DNA of 64,000 nucleotides from Candidatus Omnitrophota bacterium (lineage in GTDB: Bacteria > Hinthialibacterota > Hinthialibacteria > Hinthialibacterales > JAKPRU01). Under the pieces are notes generated by a model that saw nothing but the letters and a program-made list of their open reading frames with translations, did no database searches and was not told where the DNA came from. Location: NCBI GenBank assembly GCA_029570205.1, contig JAKQSI010000118.1:114421-178420 (forward strand), read 5' to 3'. Shown here piece by piece: positions 24,228 to 33,188 of this stretch. The position numbers were made by a program, and so were the translations under genes. Positions within the stretch are counted from its first letter, which is position 1; each line of letters begins with the position of its first letter.

Positions 24228-25505
24228 TCACTCAAACCTCACCAGGTGATAATCCTTCCCTGTCCTGAGAACCAGGTATGGCCCATAAAGCAAATCTTCC
24301 GTTCGCACAATCCGCTCGATATCGGCCTCGCGTTTATTGTTGATATACACTCCACCCTGTGTAATCTTGCGCCGCGCATCGGATTTGCTTGATGCGCCCT
24401 GTGCCTGAAGAACAAAATCCACCAGATTGACCCCTTCCCGCAGCGCAGACATGGGGAATGATACAGATGGGGCAAATCCGAAAATATCGTCGAAATCCTC
24501 TTTCGTTGCCCCTTCCAGGTTGCCCCCGTACAGAAACTCCGCGCATTTCCGGCATTTTTCAGCGATTCCTTTGCCGTGCAGAATGGCGGTTGCCTCCCAC
24601 GCGAGACGTTTTTGAGGGATCCGCGCTTCAGGCCGTTTTTCCCGTTCGGCGTCCAAGCTCAGGATTTCCTCTTCCGGCAGGAATGTATACAGCCGCAGCA
24701 AACGCGCCGCATCCACATCCGCCATGCGCACCCAGTATTGATAATAGTCGTATGGCGCAGTCTTTTCTCCATCCAGCCACACCGTACCGAGGTGCGCTTC
24801 GCTTTTGCCGATCTTCTTGCCGTCATGGGTCAGGATCAGATTGAACGTGATTCCATGGACCGTCTTCGACAGCAAACGGCGGGTCAGGTCGATTCCCGCC
24901 GTGATATTCCCCCATTGGTCGCTGCCGCCGATCTGGAGGACACAGTTGTATTCCCGGCAGAGATGATAGAAATCATAAGCCTGCAACAGCATGTAGCTGA
25001 ATTCCGTGTAGGAGATTCCAGTCTCCCGCTCTTCGAGCCTTCGTTTGATCGACTCCCTGGCAATCATCGCGTTCACGGAAAAATGTTTGCCGACATCGCG
25101 CAGAAACTCGATATAGCCGAATGTCCCCAGCCAATCCATATTGTTGACCACCAGCCCCGAATGTTCACCCTCAAACGAGACGAAACGCTCCATTTGTGCG
25201 CGGATTTTCTCCGTGTTAGAGGCCAGTGTATCCGCCGTGAGCATCTGCCGTTCGGCATCCTTGCCGCTGGGATCGCCGATCATTCCGGTCGCCCCGCCCA
25301 CGAGAAAAATGGGCCGGTGCCCCGCGCGCTGAAAATGCGCCAGCGCCATCATCGGGATCAGGTTGCCCACGTGAAGGCTCTCGCCGCTCGGATCGAATCC
25401 GCAATACAGCGTAATCCGTTCCTTTTCCACGAGATCGTAGATCTCCGGATCCGTGACCTGCTCGATGAATCCCCGACGTTCCAGTTCTTTCACAACGTTG
25501 CTCAT
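24228..25505 (-). CDS. tyrS: Tyrosyl-tRNA synthetase
   Basis: A 425-residue class I synthetase that charges tRNA-Tyr. It has FDPSGESLHVGN (the HIGH motif appears as HVGN), GGATGMIGDPSGK, the tyrosine-binding YxxLQAYDF region, GGSDQWGN and the KMSKS equivalent KIGKS. The C-terminal 60 residues are an S4-type RNA-binding domain (QGASSKSDARRKITQGGV). The ATG at 25505 has AGGAGA five bases upstream; the longer frame adds 12 residues without support. Confidence 0.96.
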   Translation of the reverse strand: MSNVVKELERRGFIEQVTDPEIYDLVEKERITLYCGFDPSGESLHVGNLIPMMALAHFQRAGHRPIFLVGGATGMIGDPSGKDAERQMLTADTLASNTEKIRAQMERFVSFEGEHSGLVVNNMDWLGTFGYIEFLRDVGKHFSVNAMIARESIKRRLEERETGISYTEFSYMLLQAYDFYHLCREYNCVLQIGGSDQWGNITAGIDLTRRLLSKTVHGITFNLILTHDGKKIGKSEAHLGTVWLDGEKTAPYDYYQYWVRMADVDAARLLRLYTFLPEEEILSLDAEREKRPEARIPQKRLAWEATAILHGKGIAEKCRKCAEFLYGGNLEGATKEDFDDIFGFAPSVSFPMSALREGVNLVDFVLQAQGASSKSDARRKITQGGVYINNKREADIERIVRTEDLLYGPYLVLRTGKDYHLVRFE

Positions 25506-25533
25506 GGCGTTCTCCTGAGAAAGTTCCCTCACA

Positions 25534-25650
25534 ACCGTCATTCCGAGGAGCGAAGCGACGTGGGAATCCCGTGGTTTGAACGCGTCAGCCTGAGATCGCC
25601 ACGTTTCGGCTCCTTCGCAGACTCAGGAGCCGAAACTCGCGATGACGGGA
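25534..25650. repeat. Element with CCGTCAT/ATGACGG terminal inverted repeats
   Basis: It begins ACCGTCATTCCGAGGAGCGA and ends CTCGCGATGACGGG, so the termini are inverted copies. An inner hairpin pairs CGGCTCCT with AGGAGCCG. It resembles 17100-17200 and 42432-42493. Confidence 0.7.
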
Positions 25651-25669
25651 TGGGCGCCGCCGCCGCGAG

Positions 25670-25725
25670 ACCATGCTTTCTTCTTCCAATCACCGGCCCC
25701 GCCGGAGCGTGGCTCGCAAGGAAGT
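25670..25725 (-). repeat. Dispersed repeat, inverse copy of 42566-42617
   Basis: The reverse complement of this stretch shares CGCTCCGGCGGGGCCGGTGA and its flanks with 42566-42617, about 40 matching bases including GAAGAAAGC. Confidence 0.75.
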
Positions 25726-25895
25726 GAATTTTGAATCTACAGAGATCGCCCCCATCAGACAAGGCAACTGATTGGGGATTGCGGATTGAAGAAGACACGG
25801 GGGGTGTTCATGGCAGTCTGTAGGCTTTATGACAGAATGCATGTTCCCTACACTGTATCCGGCACGTTATATGCAAGTGCAAAGGATGGTATGCC

Positions 25896-26780
25896 ATGCG
25901 CTTTTGGAAACGCAAATCCCGCGAGGAAGAATCCGCCGACGAGGGGGAAATCCTGGAGGGGGAAGAATCTCTCGATGAGGAGGGTGTTGAGGAACTGTCT
26001 CCCGAAGAAGAGGCGGAGGCGGCCGAGGAGGCCGAGCCGGAAGAACCCCTGCCGGAATTGGAGACCTCCTGGCGTGAGATTGCTGTGCTGATTCCGTGCT
26101 TCAATACGGGGAAAGCCGTCTACGATGTGATTATGGAAGCCGCGGAATACGCAGGAACCATTCTTTGCGTCAATGACGGCTCGACAGATGACACGGTGGA
26201 TTGGATCCGCAAAACCTGTGCGGAATTGATCGGCTGGCCCCGCAATCGGGGCAAGGGGTCCGCGCTCACCGCCGGATTTCGAGCGATGTGGGAGAAACCC
26301 GGCTGGAAAGTCCTTATCACCATGGATGGGGATGGGCAGCATGTGCCGGGGGATATCCCCTATCTTGTCGAGGTGTATGAACAAACCGGAGCGGATATTG
26401 TGGTCGGCGCGCGGGATTTTACCCTGCCGGGTATTCCCTTTCTGCGTCGCTGGTCCAATCAGCGCAGTTCCAGGTGGATCGGCAAGAAGACAAATCTTCC
26501 TTTGACTGACTTCCAATCCGGGTATCGGCTGTTTTCCCGCCGGGCCGTGCAAATGCTCGCACCCCGCATGACCGGCGGACTGTTTGAACTGGAAACCAGC
26601 ATGTTGATTCTCGCCGACCGCCTTGGCTTGCAAATCACCGAATGTCCAATTACCACCATCTACGACCGGGATTCCTCAAAGAAATCCTCCTGGCGTGCCA
26701 TTCGGGACAGCCGACGGATCTATCGCGCCGTAAAAAAAACCCTCAAGGAGTGCGAATACCTCCTTCCGGAATCGGAATGA
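25896..26780 (+). CDS. Glycosyltransferase family 2 with acidic N-terminal extension
   Basis: A 294-residue GT2 enzyme. The catalytic domain starts near residue 58 (EIAVLIPCFNTGKAV) and has VNDGSTDDT, the nucleotide-sugar DxD equivalent TMDGDGQH, and the acceptor region TDFQSGYRLFSRR. The first 56 residues are highly acidic, with runs such as EEEAEAAEEAEPEE, and look disordered; this is not a GT2 feature. No transmembrane helix is present. It resembles DPM1-like enzymes that make polyprenyl-phosphate sugars. No strong Shine-Dalgarno lies before the ATG at 25896 (GGATGGT only). Confidence 0.82.
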   Translation: MRFWKRKSREEESADEGEILEGEESLDEEGVEELSPEEEAEAAEEAEPEEPLPELETSWREIAVLIPCFNTGKAVYDVIMEAAEYAGTILCVNDGSTDDTVDWIRKTCAELIGWPRNRGKGSALTAGFRAMWEKPGWKVLITMDGDGQHVPGDIPYLVEVYEQTGADIVVGARDFTLPGIPFLRRWSNQRSSRWIGKKTNLPLTDFQSGYRLFSRRAVQMLAPRMTGGLFELETSMLILADRLGLQITECPITTIYDRDSSKKSSWRAIRDSRRIYRAVKKTLKECEYLLPESE

Positions 26781-26904
26781 CATCACGCGCCTGTCGAAAG
26801 TAACTGTCTTAGATCGCGCGGATAAAACTGAAACCTCTCCTCCAAAAATTGGGGGAGACACAGAGGGGGTTGAAGACAAATCGCATCGAACAGAGGGCTA
26901 CCCG

Positions 26905-27372
26905 GTGAAACGAATCCTGATCTCAATTCCGGTACTCTTGACGATCATTCTCTCGTTTTATGTACTCTTTCATTTCGTGTTTATCGGCGATGAAACACGG
27001 ATTCAGAGACAAATCGAAAAGGGACGAATTGCAGTTGAAAAAGAGAATCTCTTCGGACTTGCCGGACTCATATCCGACAAATACAGGGGTAGTGTGGGGG
27101 CAGAGAAGTCCGAACTTCTGGGATATGTACACCAGTTGTTCCAGATGTCGGACAACATCAAGATTAAGATTCATTCCATAGAGATTCATGTAGACAATGC
27201 GGAGGCAGAGGTAGTTGTGCAGTTCAGTATGACCGGGACGTTGGACGGTAACGATTTTTCGGGGGTCTGGTCCGGCGATACGGAACAAATCGGATTACGC
27301 TTTCTCAAAGAAAATGGCGCATGGCGGGTGGTCGAAGTAACGGAACCGGCACGGATGCGATCCCGTCCTTAA
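26905..27372 (+). CDS. Membrane-anchored small protein, possibly NTF2-like
   Basis: A 155-residue protein with an N-terminal hydrophobic helix (residues 5-27) and a periplasmic domain. The pattern of a helical first half (RIQRQIEKGRIAVEKENLFGLAGLIS) and a final beta-sheet ending in ENGAWRVVEVTEP fits the SnoaL/NTF2 cone fold, which is common in bacterial lipoproteins and anchored proteins. No function can be assigned. It starts with GTG, with GAGGG seven bases upstream. A CTCCTCC-type hairpin lies just before it at 26838-26860. Confidence 0.6.
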   Translation: MKRILISIPVLLTIILSFYVLFHFVFIGDETRIQRQIEKGRIAVEKENLFGLAGLISDKYRGSVGAEKSELLGYVHQLFQMSDNIKIKIHSIEIHVDNAEAEVVVQFSMTGTLDGNDFSGVWSGDTEQIGLRFLKENGAWRVVEVTEPARMRSRP

Positions 27373-27534
27373 TGTTCGCTCTGCCTGCCAAAGGCCGGAA
27401 CAAGCAAAAAGGCCCCATGACATTGCGGTTCGCATCCGGTTGTCGTACTCTCTCCTCTGGACTGTTAGACAGGCTCTGGGGGTGAGCAACGACCTGTCCG
27501 GCTGTTGGAATGCCGAACCGGCGGAGGACCCTTG

Positions 27535-28860
27535 ATGGAAGGAAACGAGTCCCGAGCGGCCCAGCTCAGCTATAAAGACCTGCAACAGATTTTGCAGGTC
27601 TCCAAACTTCTCTGTTCCGATCTTGATCTCGAAACGGTATTGCGGAAATTGCTGGCTGTGGCGGAAGATGTCATGATGGCGGAGGCGTGCAGTATCTGGC
27701 TGGTGGAGTCGGGAACGAATGACTTGGTCTGCGAAATCGCCACCGGACAGGTCGGCCGGCAAATCCGCCAGGTTTATCGCTCAAAAAGAGGACAGGGCAT
27801 TATTGGATGCGTTGCCGAATCCGGGACACCGCTGTTGATACCGGATGCATACCGGGACCCGCGATTCAATCCCACCTTTGACAGGGAAACCGGATTTCGG
27901 ACCCGCTGCGTACTTACGGTTCCGCTGGTGGCACGCGGCAAATTGATCGGTGTGGCGCAAGTACTCAATAAGCGTGACTCCTCCGGCAAAGAGGCCGTGT
28001 TCGATGAGACCGATCTGCTGAAATTCGATGCCCTCGCGGATCACGCTGCGATTGCCCTTGAAAACGCCCACCTGCACCGTGAAATCCTGGAACAGAAACT
28101 CCTCGAAAAGGATGTCGACTCCGCCAGGGCCATCCAGGATTCCTTTCTTCCGCATACCTTCCCGAACCCCCGGGGATTTGTATTCGCTGCGCGAAGCGTG
28201 CCGACTATGGGAATCGGAGGGGATTTGTATGATGTCTTTGAACTGGAAAACAACAAGGTCGGGGTTGCCATTGCGGATGTCTCCGGCCATGGGGTCTCGG
28301 CGGCCTTGTATATGGCCCGCACCCTGTCCGAACTCAAGCATATCGCGCACCGCTATGACCGGCCTTCGGAATCCATCAAGAAGCTGAATGCGGTTCTCTC
28401 CGAGCAATTTGTCGGCGGGCGCTTTGTGACCCTGTTGTATTGGGTTCTTGACGTGCAGACCGCCAGGTTGACCTACGCAGGGGCCGGGCATCCTCCGGCG
28501 CTCTGGTACAAAGCCGACGGGACCATGCAATACCTGCAAACCTCTAAGGGTATGCCGATGGGCATTTTCGATAACGCCGAGTATTCCGATGAAACCATCC
28601 AGCTCCATCCGGGCGACCGCCTGTTGATGTATACAGATGGAGTGATCGAAGCGTTCAACAGCAAAGGCGAACCGTTGGGGCTGGAAGGCCTCAAGCGTAT
28701 CGTGTCCAGGCACTCCGGCGGCCCCGAAGACCTGATTCGCCGGGTCTATGATGGAGTTTATGCCCATGCATCGGGCGATGAACGTCTGGATGATATTGCG
28801 ATGGTCGCCCTGGAAATGACTGCATTGCCCCCCGAAGAATCCCAGGCTCGTCCCCAGTAG
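27535..28860 (+). CDS. GAF-domain PP2C (RsbU/SpoIIE-type) serine phosphatase
   Basis: A 441-residue cytosolic protein. Residues 20-175 are a GAF domain (LAVAEDVMMAEACSIWLV... LTVPLVARGKLIGVAQVLNK). Residues 195-430 are a SpoIIE-type PP2C phosphatase with the metal sites IGGDLYDVF and IADVSGHGVSAALYMA, and TDGVIEA later. Enzymes of this design dephosphorylate anti-sigma antagonists in partner-switching pathways. No antagonist, anti-sigma or sigma gene is adjacent. The ATG at 27535 has GGAGG eight bases upstream and is preferred over one 30 bases earlier. Confidence 0.9.
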   Translation: MEGNESRAAQLSYKDLQQILQVSKLLCSDLDLETVLRKLLAVAEDVMMAEACSIWLVESGTNDLVCEIATGQVGRQIRQVYRSKRGQGIIGCVAESGTPLLIPDAYRDPRFNPTFDRETGFRTRCVLTVPLVARGKLIGVAQVLNKRDSSGKEAVFDETDLLKFDALADHAAIALENAHLHREILEQKLLEKDVDSARAIQDSFLPHTFPNPRGFVFAARSVPTMGIGGDLYDVFELENNKVGVAIADVSGHGVSAALYMARTLSELKHIAHRYDRPSESIKKLNAVLSEQFVGGRFVTLLYWVLDVQTARLTYAGAGHPPALWYKADGTMQYLQTSKGMPMGIFDNAEYSDETIQLHPGDRLLMYTDGVIEAFNSKGEPLGLEGLKRIVSRHSGGPEDLIRRVYDGVYAHASGDERLDDIAMVALEMTALPPEESQARPQ

Positions 28861-28896
28861 GTCAGGCGTCCCTGCCTGGCAAGATCTCTCTGCCTG

Positions 28897-29544
28897 TCAC
28901 AGATCGCACAACCGCTTAATCTCCTCCAACAGCGCATCTTCCGCATCCGCCTGCGGAACCCGTTTCACAATTTTACCCCGCCGAAACAACAGGCCCACTC
29001 CCTTGCCGAACGCAATTCCCACATCCGCCGCACGCGCTTCCCCCGGCCCGTTTACCTCGCATCCCATAATCGCGACATCCAACGGTTCGGTGATTGTCTC
29101 CAACCTTGCGCCCAACCGCCCGGCCATAGGTAGAAGATCCGTATGACATCGCGCGCAGGTCGGGCAGGAAATCAGCCGGACTCCTCTCGCTCTCAATTCC
29201 AGCGCCCGAAGAAGATCGGCAATCGACCGCAAGACACCGGTCGCATCCTCATCACCCGGCAGGCGTACACACAATTCCGAACCCTGCCAATCAACGAGCA
29301 TTGACGCCATCGCGAGCAGGGCCTGCGGCAGGAGTTTTCTCACCAGTTCTCCCTCTATCACAATCCGATCGCATGGCAACGGAAAATCCGAGAGTGGGCG
29401 CATGAGGTCACTCTCTTCCCGTATCCGGAAGCCTTCTCCCTCCAAATTTTCGATTTCGCAGACTTCATCCGCCAGGCCGAACGGAAGATTCTCGGCTGCG
29501 CTTAGATCTTGCTGCGGAACGGCGACTTTCAGTTTCACGTCCAT
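28897..29544 (-). CDS. IspG (GcpE) C-terminal 4Fe-4S domain without the TIM barrel
   Basis: A 215-residue protein matching only the C-terminal part of HMBPP synthase (isoprenoid MEP pathway). The cluster motif is complete: SCPTCARC, then IMGCEVNGPGEA with the cluster-ligand Glu, then DVGIAFGKGVGLLFRRGKIVKRVP. The preceding 120 residues (LVRKLLPQALLAMASML... IADLLRALELRARGVRL) resemble the insert domain of the three-domain IspG of plants and Chlamydia. The substrate-binding TIM barrel is absent: the upstream sequence is a methyltransferase gene. The frame is clean, so this is a stand-alone Fe-S protein or a truncated gene kept open. The ATG at 29544 has GGAG ten bases upstream; 29652 is an alternative. 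Confidence 0.8.
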   Translation of the reverse strand: MDVKLKVAVPQQDLSAAENLPFGLADEVCEIENLEGEGFRIREESDLMRPLSDFPLPCDRIVIEGELVRKLLPQALLAMASMLVDWQGSELCVRLPGDEDATGVLRSIADLLRALELRARGVRLISCPTCARCHTDLLPMAGRLGARLETITEPLDVAIMGCEVNGPGEARAADVGIAFGKGVGLLFRRGKIVKRVPQADAEDALLEEIKRLCDL

Positions 29545-29636
29545 GTTCCGGCATCTCCGCGAGGATGATACATCTCTTACCGACACGCAACAGGCACACC
29601 GGTGTTCTTGTTCCTCTATGGCCGAATAGCCCCGGA

Positions 29637-30344
29637 TCACGGTTTCCGACATAAAAGCATGATATTCCGACCCCATCCGGGAAACCATTTGACGGCGTTT
29701 CGCAGAAAGCAATCGACCGGAATTAGTTTTCGGCTCCGGTTCTCCGGCGGCAAAAGCAGATACACACCCTGCATGTTCTCTACCTCAAATCCGACTTGTT
29801 CGACTAATTGTCGGATCCCGTTCCGTTCATATTCCCTGTAATGCGTCGGATCCTCAGGAACATTTCGGCCGATCAGACGCGAGATCCGATTCGATAAACG
29901 ATTGATATTGGGCACGGTTAGAAACAGATACCCGCCCGGTCGAATCATCCGGTAAGCCACATGCAGCGCTCCGACATCATCCGCTACATGTTCGATTACC
30001 TCGCTGATGATCGCGCCGTCGAAAGAACCGATTCGGTAATGATCCGGAACATCAAAAAGACTCATGACCTGAAACTGTCGGTTGGCTCGGCCCGAATTGA
30101 TGGCCCTCGCGATTTCCATGTAGTCTTCATTGATATCCACGGAAATGCAGGAGATTTCTTCCGGAAGCATTCTTTCGATTATGCCCCTTCCCGAACCGAG
30201 AACGATCAGAGACAACGGGTATCGCCTGAGCACCTCCAGGGAAACCTGCTTATACCTGGAGTACCACGCAGGCTCGAACCGGTAGCGTCTGCTGAGTTCT
30301 CTATACTCCTGCCTGGTGAGTTGCAAAACGTCCTTTTTCGACAT
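29637..30344 (-). CDS. Class I SAM-dependent methyltransferase
   Basis: A 235-residue Rossmann methyltransferase with the SAM site LIVLGSGRGIIERML (motif I, near residue 47), acidic DINEDYME, and FDGAIISEVIEHV followed by RPGGYLFLTVPN (the UbiE/COQ5-like pattern). The acceptor is unknown; the ending WGRNIMLLCRKP is typical of methyltransferases acting on glycans or lipids. It sits upstream of the IspG-like gene in the same direction with 92 bases between them, and downstream of the secreted barrel protein gene. Confidence 0.82.
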   Translation of the reverse strand: MSKKDVLQLTRQEYRELSRRYRFEPAWYSRYKQVSLEVLRRYPLSLIVLGSGRGIIERMLPEEISCISVDINEDYMEIARAINSGRANRQFQVMSLFDVPDHYRIGSFDGAIISEVIEHVADDVGALHVAYRMIRPGGYLFLTVPNINRLSNRISRLIGRNVPEDPTHYREYERNGIRQLVEQVGFEVENMQGVYLLLPPENRSRKLIPVDCFLRNAVKWFPGWGRNIMLLCRKP

Positions 30345-30403
30345 GGAAGAGACCTTTTCCGTGTCATCAGCATATCGGGAAATCGCTTACCGTCGAATCC
30401 GGC

Positions 30404-32293
30404 TCAAAGGATCTCGAGAATGATGGAATGCTCCCGGTGATCCTTGTCGAATGGGATTCGAATTTCAATGCGTCCTTCTTCCGGTTCCGCACGGCCATCC
30501 TTGCGGTAAGGATTGTGGGGAAGAGCAGGCCAGTGCAACGAGGCCGTCTGAGGCAGTTTCAGTCGATATCCCGCATACGTCAACATGCCTCCAAGTTCAT
30601 TTGCCGACAGGTCAATCGCGGTATCCGCAAGGGGAACCGTCTTTCCTGAACCGGTCTGCAATTCCTCTCCTGCTTTGAGTGAGCGTTCCCGGGAAAGGTT
30701 TGCCATGTTGGCCTCAATCAAAACAATCTGCGATTTTTCCGAGGGACGAGGCAGAAGAGTTAGGTGCGCAGCGACCGGCAGGTCACTGTTCTGTGTCGAT
30801 TCCAAGCGGATTTCCAGGACCTTTGGGTCCTTGATATCCAGTCGGATCGAGCATTGTTCGGGTCCATACGTGAGATCCAATCCCAGGGCGTCCCTGTGGA
30901 TCAGCACGGCCTTGCCGGGTACGTGATATAGTTCCCCTTTCGGAAGAAAATCCGGTTCTGTGTCTCCGGGGGTGTGTTTGAGCAGCGATGGGTCGCCGAC
31001 GGTGAAGTTGCTCCAGGCGGGTTGTAGTTTCGTATTCCCGCCTCCGAGGATCAGGCCGACCTTGTCATGGAAGATGCTCACGAGGTTCTGGCGGTCCTGT
31101 ATCCAGCGCGAGGTGGGAACGGGAGCGGTGTAAGCCGACAGGCACACAAACCAGGGTCCCCGGCGCAGGGTGAGGGCTTTCTCCACGCCCCCCTCGGTCA
31201 ATATGTATTTATCCGTAGACTCCTGCTCTGCAATAGGCCCCTCTTCTCCGTACAGCAACAGTGAGGCAATCAGATCGGCGGAGAGATCCTCCATCCCGCT
31301 CTGCAATAATTGCTGTTCATAGCCCTGTGCATCCTGAGATTTGTCGCGGATCGCAGCAATGTCCTCCGCCGACAGCTGCGTCAAGCCGTACTTGATCCAT
31401 TGACGTTTGAGATAGGTGCGCCCCATGGCGGTGAAAGTGAATCCGACATTTCCCTGCTCTACCCCGGCATGATACGGATTCCGCTCGTCGATGGTCTCTA
31501 CACATTCTCCCGTGGGATAGGAAAAATACCAATGGAATTTCGCTCCTTTCTCCAGCGCCGGAAGCACCCGTTTGTCGTCCGACATTGCATAATAAGTCCC
31601 CAGGGCATCGAGATAGACGAAATTGTAATTCACTACCGGCCCGCTGCCCTCGGACCAGTATCCGCCCTCGGCCTGTTCCTCCACGACACGCATCATGAAC
31701 TCGGCGGCCTGTTTGCACCATTCCGGGCGGTTGAGGACCTTTCCGGCGGTGAACAGCCCCATGGCATGGTGTGTGGGAATGTTGCGGACCTTCTGCAGTT
31801 GCGATTCACTGATTCCGGTGAATCCGAGGGTCAGCGCCTTGACCCATCGTTCCCGTCGGTCCTGCGGCATATCTTCGCGGATCATGCCGAAGGATCGAAT
31901 CCAGCGGGAGTAGATCCACGGCATATAGATCATTCCCCAAGTGCTTCCGTCTTTCTTGCGGAACTCCCACCTGCCTTTTTCGTCCATGTCCTCAATCAGC
32001 GCATCCCCCGCTTTCATGATGACCTCCAGCAGCTGTTTGTCTTTGAAATACGGGTTGTTTTCGGAGGGGATGGCGTAAGCGGCCGCGACCGCGAGCATCC
32101 GGTTCTGGTCCGTCGAAAGCCAGATTCCCTCGCCGAATCGCCCCGTTTCAGGATCGTATTGTTTGAGAATGTCCGGGACCTGCCTCGCCAGCGTGCCGAT
32201 GAGGAATTCCTTGAACTTGAAATCCGGGGATGCTGCGCCAGCCACGGTGGAAAAGATTAGCGATATTGCAAGCATGAAGATCCGAAGAAACAT
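30404..32293 (-). CDS. Secreted alpha-barrel protein, heparinase/alginate-lyase-like
   Basis: A 629-residue protein with a Sec signal peptide (hydrophobic stretch ending at VAGAAS). Residues 30-340 have the repeated helical pattern of an (alpha/alpha)6 barrel with aromatic-rich stretches (MIYMPWIYSRWIRSFG, IPTHHAMGLFTAGKVL, EGGYWSEGSGP), and the rest is beta-rich, as in heparinase II/III and PL8/PL21-type lyases. The tandem His in PTHHA and a Tyr/Asn-rich loop (VVNYNFVYLDALGTYY) could form the active site, but no family motif is certain. Polysaccharide breakdown in the periplasm is an inference. The ATG at 32293 begins the signal peptide; GGAA lies before it. It stands alone. Confidence 0.55.
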   Translation of the reverse strand: MFLRIFMLAISLIFSTVAGAASPDFKFKEFLIGTLARQVPDILKQYDPETGRFGEGIWLSTDQNRMLAVAAAYAIPSENNPYFKDKQLLEVIMKAGDALIEDMDEKGRWEFRKKDGSTWGMIYMPWIYSRWIRSFGMIREDMPQDRRERWVKALTLGFTGISESQLQKVRNIPTHHAMGLFTAGKVLNRPEWCKQAAEFMMRVVEEQAEGGYWSEGSGPVVNYNFVYLDALGTYYAMSDDKRVLPALEKGAKFHWYFSYPTGECVETIDERNPYHAGVEQGNVGFTFTAMGRTYLKRQWIKYGLTQLSAEDIAAIRDKSQDAQGYEQQLLQSGMEDLSADLIASLLLYGEEGPIAEQESTDKYILTEGGVEKALTLRRGPWFVCLSAYTAPVPTSRWIQDRQNLVSIFHDKVGLILGGGNTKLQPAWSNFTVGDPSLLKHTPGDTEPDFLPKGELYHVPGKAVLIHRDALGLDLTYGPEQCSIRLDIKDPKVLEIRLESTQNSDLPVAAHLTLLPRPSEKSQIVLIEANMANLSRERSLKAGEELQTGSGKTVPLADTAIDLSANELGGMLTYAGYRLKLPQTASLHWPALPHNPYRKDGRAEPEEGRIEIRIPFDKDHREHSIILEIL

Positions 32294-32374
32294 GGTTGAT
32301 TCCTTTCTGTTGCGTCGCATGGAGGTCATACTATTGCAGGATGAGGAGAATGTCTTGGCTGACTGACTGGAAAG

Positions 32375-32414
32375 CCCCTCACCCAGTCCCTCTCCCGGAG
32401 GGAGAGGGAGAAAA
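32375..32414. repeat. CCCTCTCCCGGAGGGAGAGGG palindromic repeat
   Basis: Stem CCCTCTCC/GGAGAGGG around CGGAG, preceded by CCCCTCACCCAGT. It matches the reverse complement of 24172-24211. It ends 63 bases before the phosphatidylserine-decarboxylase-like start. Confidence 0.8.
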
Positions 32415-32477
32415 GGACCAATGGGACCGATGGGAAATTTGCCGATTCAGGATGGAAAATTGTCGGAGATTCCGGCG

Positions 32478-33188
32478 ATGAACAGCCGACGGGGGTCGTG
32501 GGTGGAGCGTGTGTGTGATATCGCGGGGATCAACCGCTTTTTTCTGCGTCCGGGCAGGCCGCCTGTCATACGGGTCGATCCCGATGTGCTGGTCAGCCCG
32601 GCGCATTCAAGGGTGGCGTGGGTCGGCCCTGTTGAGGGGGATAACCTCATTCCTGCGAAGCCGGTCCTGGGGCAACAGCGACTTTGGACATTGAGCCAGG
32701 TTCTGTGGGATGAGTCGCTGGCGGAGAGTCTTCAGCGGAGCCTGGTCTTCAATCTTTATCTGTCTCCCTTGAATCTCCACTATGTCGTTGCGCCGATGGA
32801 TGCACGAATCGAGTCGGTGAGGTTTTGCGCCGGGAGATGTTGGCCGATTGTTTTCTGGAAGCTGGGCGAAGTGGAGAACGAGCGGGCGGTGGTGTTGATG
32901 CGTCTGAATGACGGGCGTCGATTGGCATTGGTTCTGGTCGGTTCGTTTCTGGTCAGCGGCATTTTGTTTCTGCCGAAAGTGGGAGAAGAGATTAAGAAGG
33001 GCGAACCGGTCGGGGGATTCAAAATAGGATCGACGGTGTTTGTGGTTGTGGAGAGTGAAAGAGATACGGACCTGCCGCTTGTACAGTCGGGGAGCCTTCT
33101 CTGGCCGGGAGAGCCGTTGGCCCGTCTCGGCGATCAGGTCTCACTTGCCTTCAGCAGGGGTGCTCCGGTGGACATGGAGATGAAATAA
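32478..33188 (+). CDS. Phosphatidylserine decarboxylase-like protein lacking the catalytic Asp
   Basis: A 236-residue protein with the overall pattern of phosphatidylserine decarboxylase, a pyruvoyl enzyme that cleaves itself at a Gly-Ser bond. Matches are VSPAHSRV (residues 39-46; the family has SPxDGxV), YLSPLNLHYVVAP (94-106; the catalytic His101 is kept), and GFKIGSTV (180-187; the self-cleavage GS and its Ser185 are kept). The Asp of the self-cleaving triad is replaced by His43, so cleavage and pyruvoyl formation are doubtful. The protein lacks the usual N-terminal helix. GGAG nine bases before 32478 decides this start; 32421 has none at proper spacing. It overlaps the convergent gene by 55 bases. 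Confidence 0.7.
   Translation: MNSRRGSWVERVCDIAGINRFFLRPGRPPVIRVDPDVLVSPAHSRVAWVGPVEGDNLIPAKPVLGQQRLWTLSQVLWDESLAESLQRSLVFNLYLSPLNLHYVVAPMDARIESVRFCAGRCWPIVFWKLGEVENERAVVLMRLNDGRRLALVLVGSFLVSGILFLPKVGEEIKKGEPVGGFKIGSTVFVVVESERDTDLPLVQSGSLLWPGEPLARLGDQVSLAFSRGAPVDMEMK

Larger units (their letters stand above)
25506..25895. other. 390-base intergenic region filled with repeats
   Basis: Three different dispersed elements lie end to end at 25534-25650, 25670-25725 and 25770-25790. No gene is seen. The promoter for tyrS must lie close to its start or inside the first element. Confidence 0.6.

Noticed and set aside
31310-32260. 316-codon rightward open frame
   Set aside because: Antisense to the secreted barrel protein, whose signal peptide and repeated helices are convincing.
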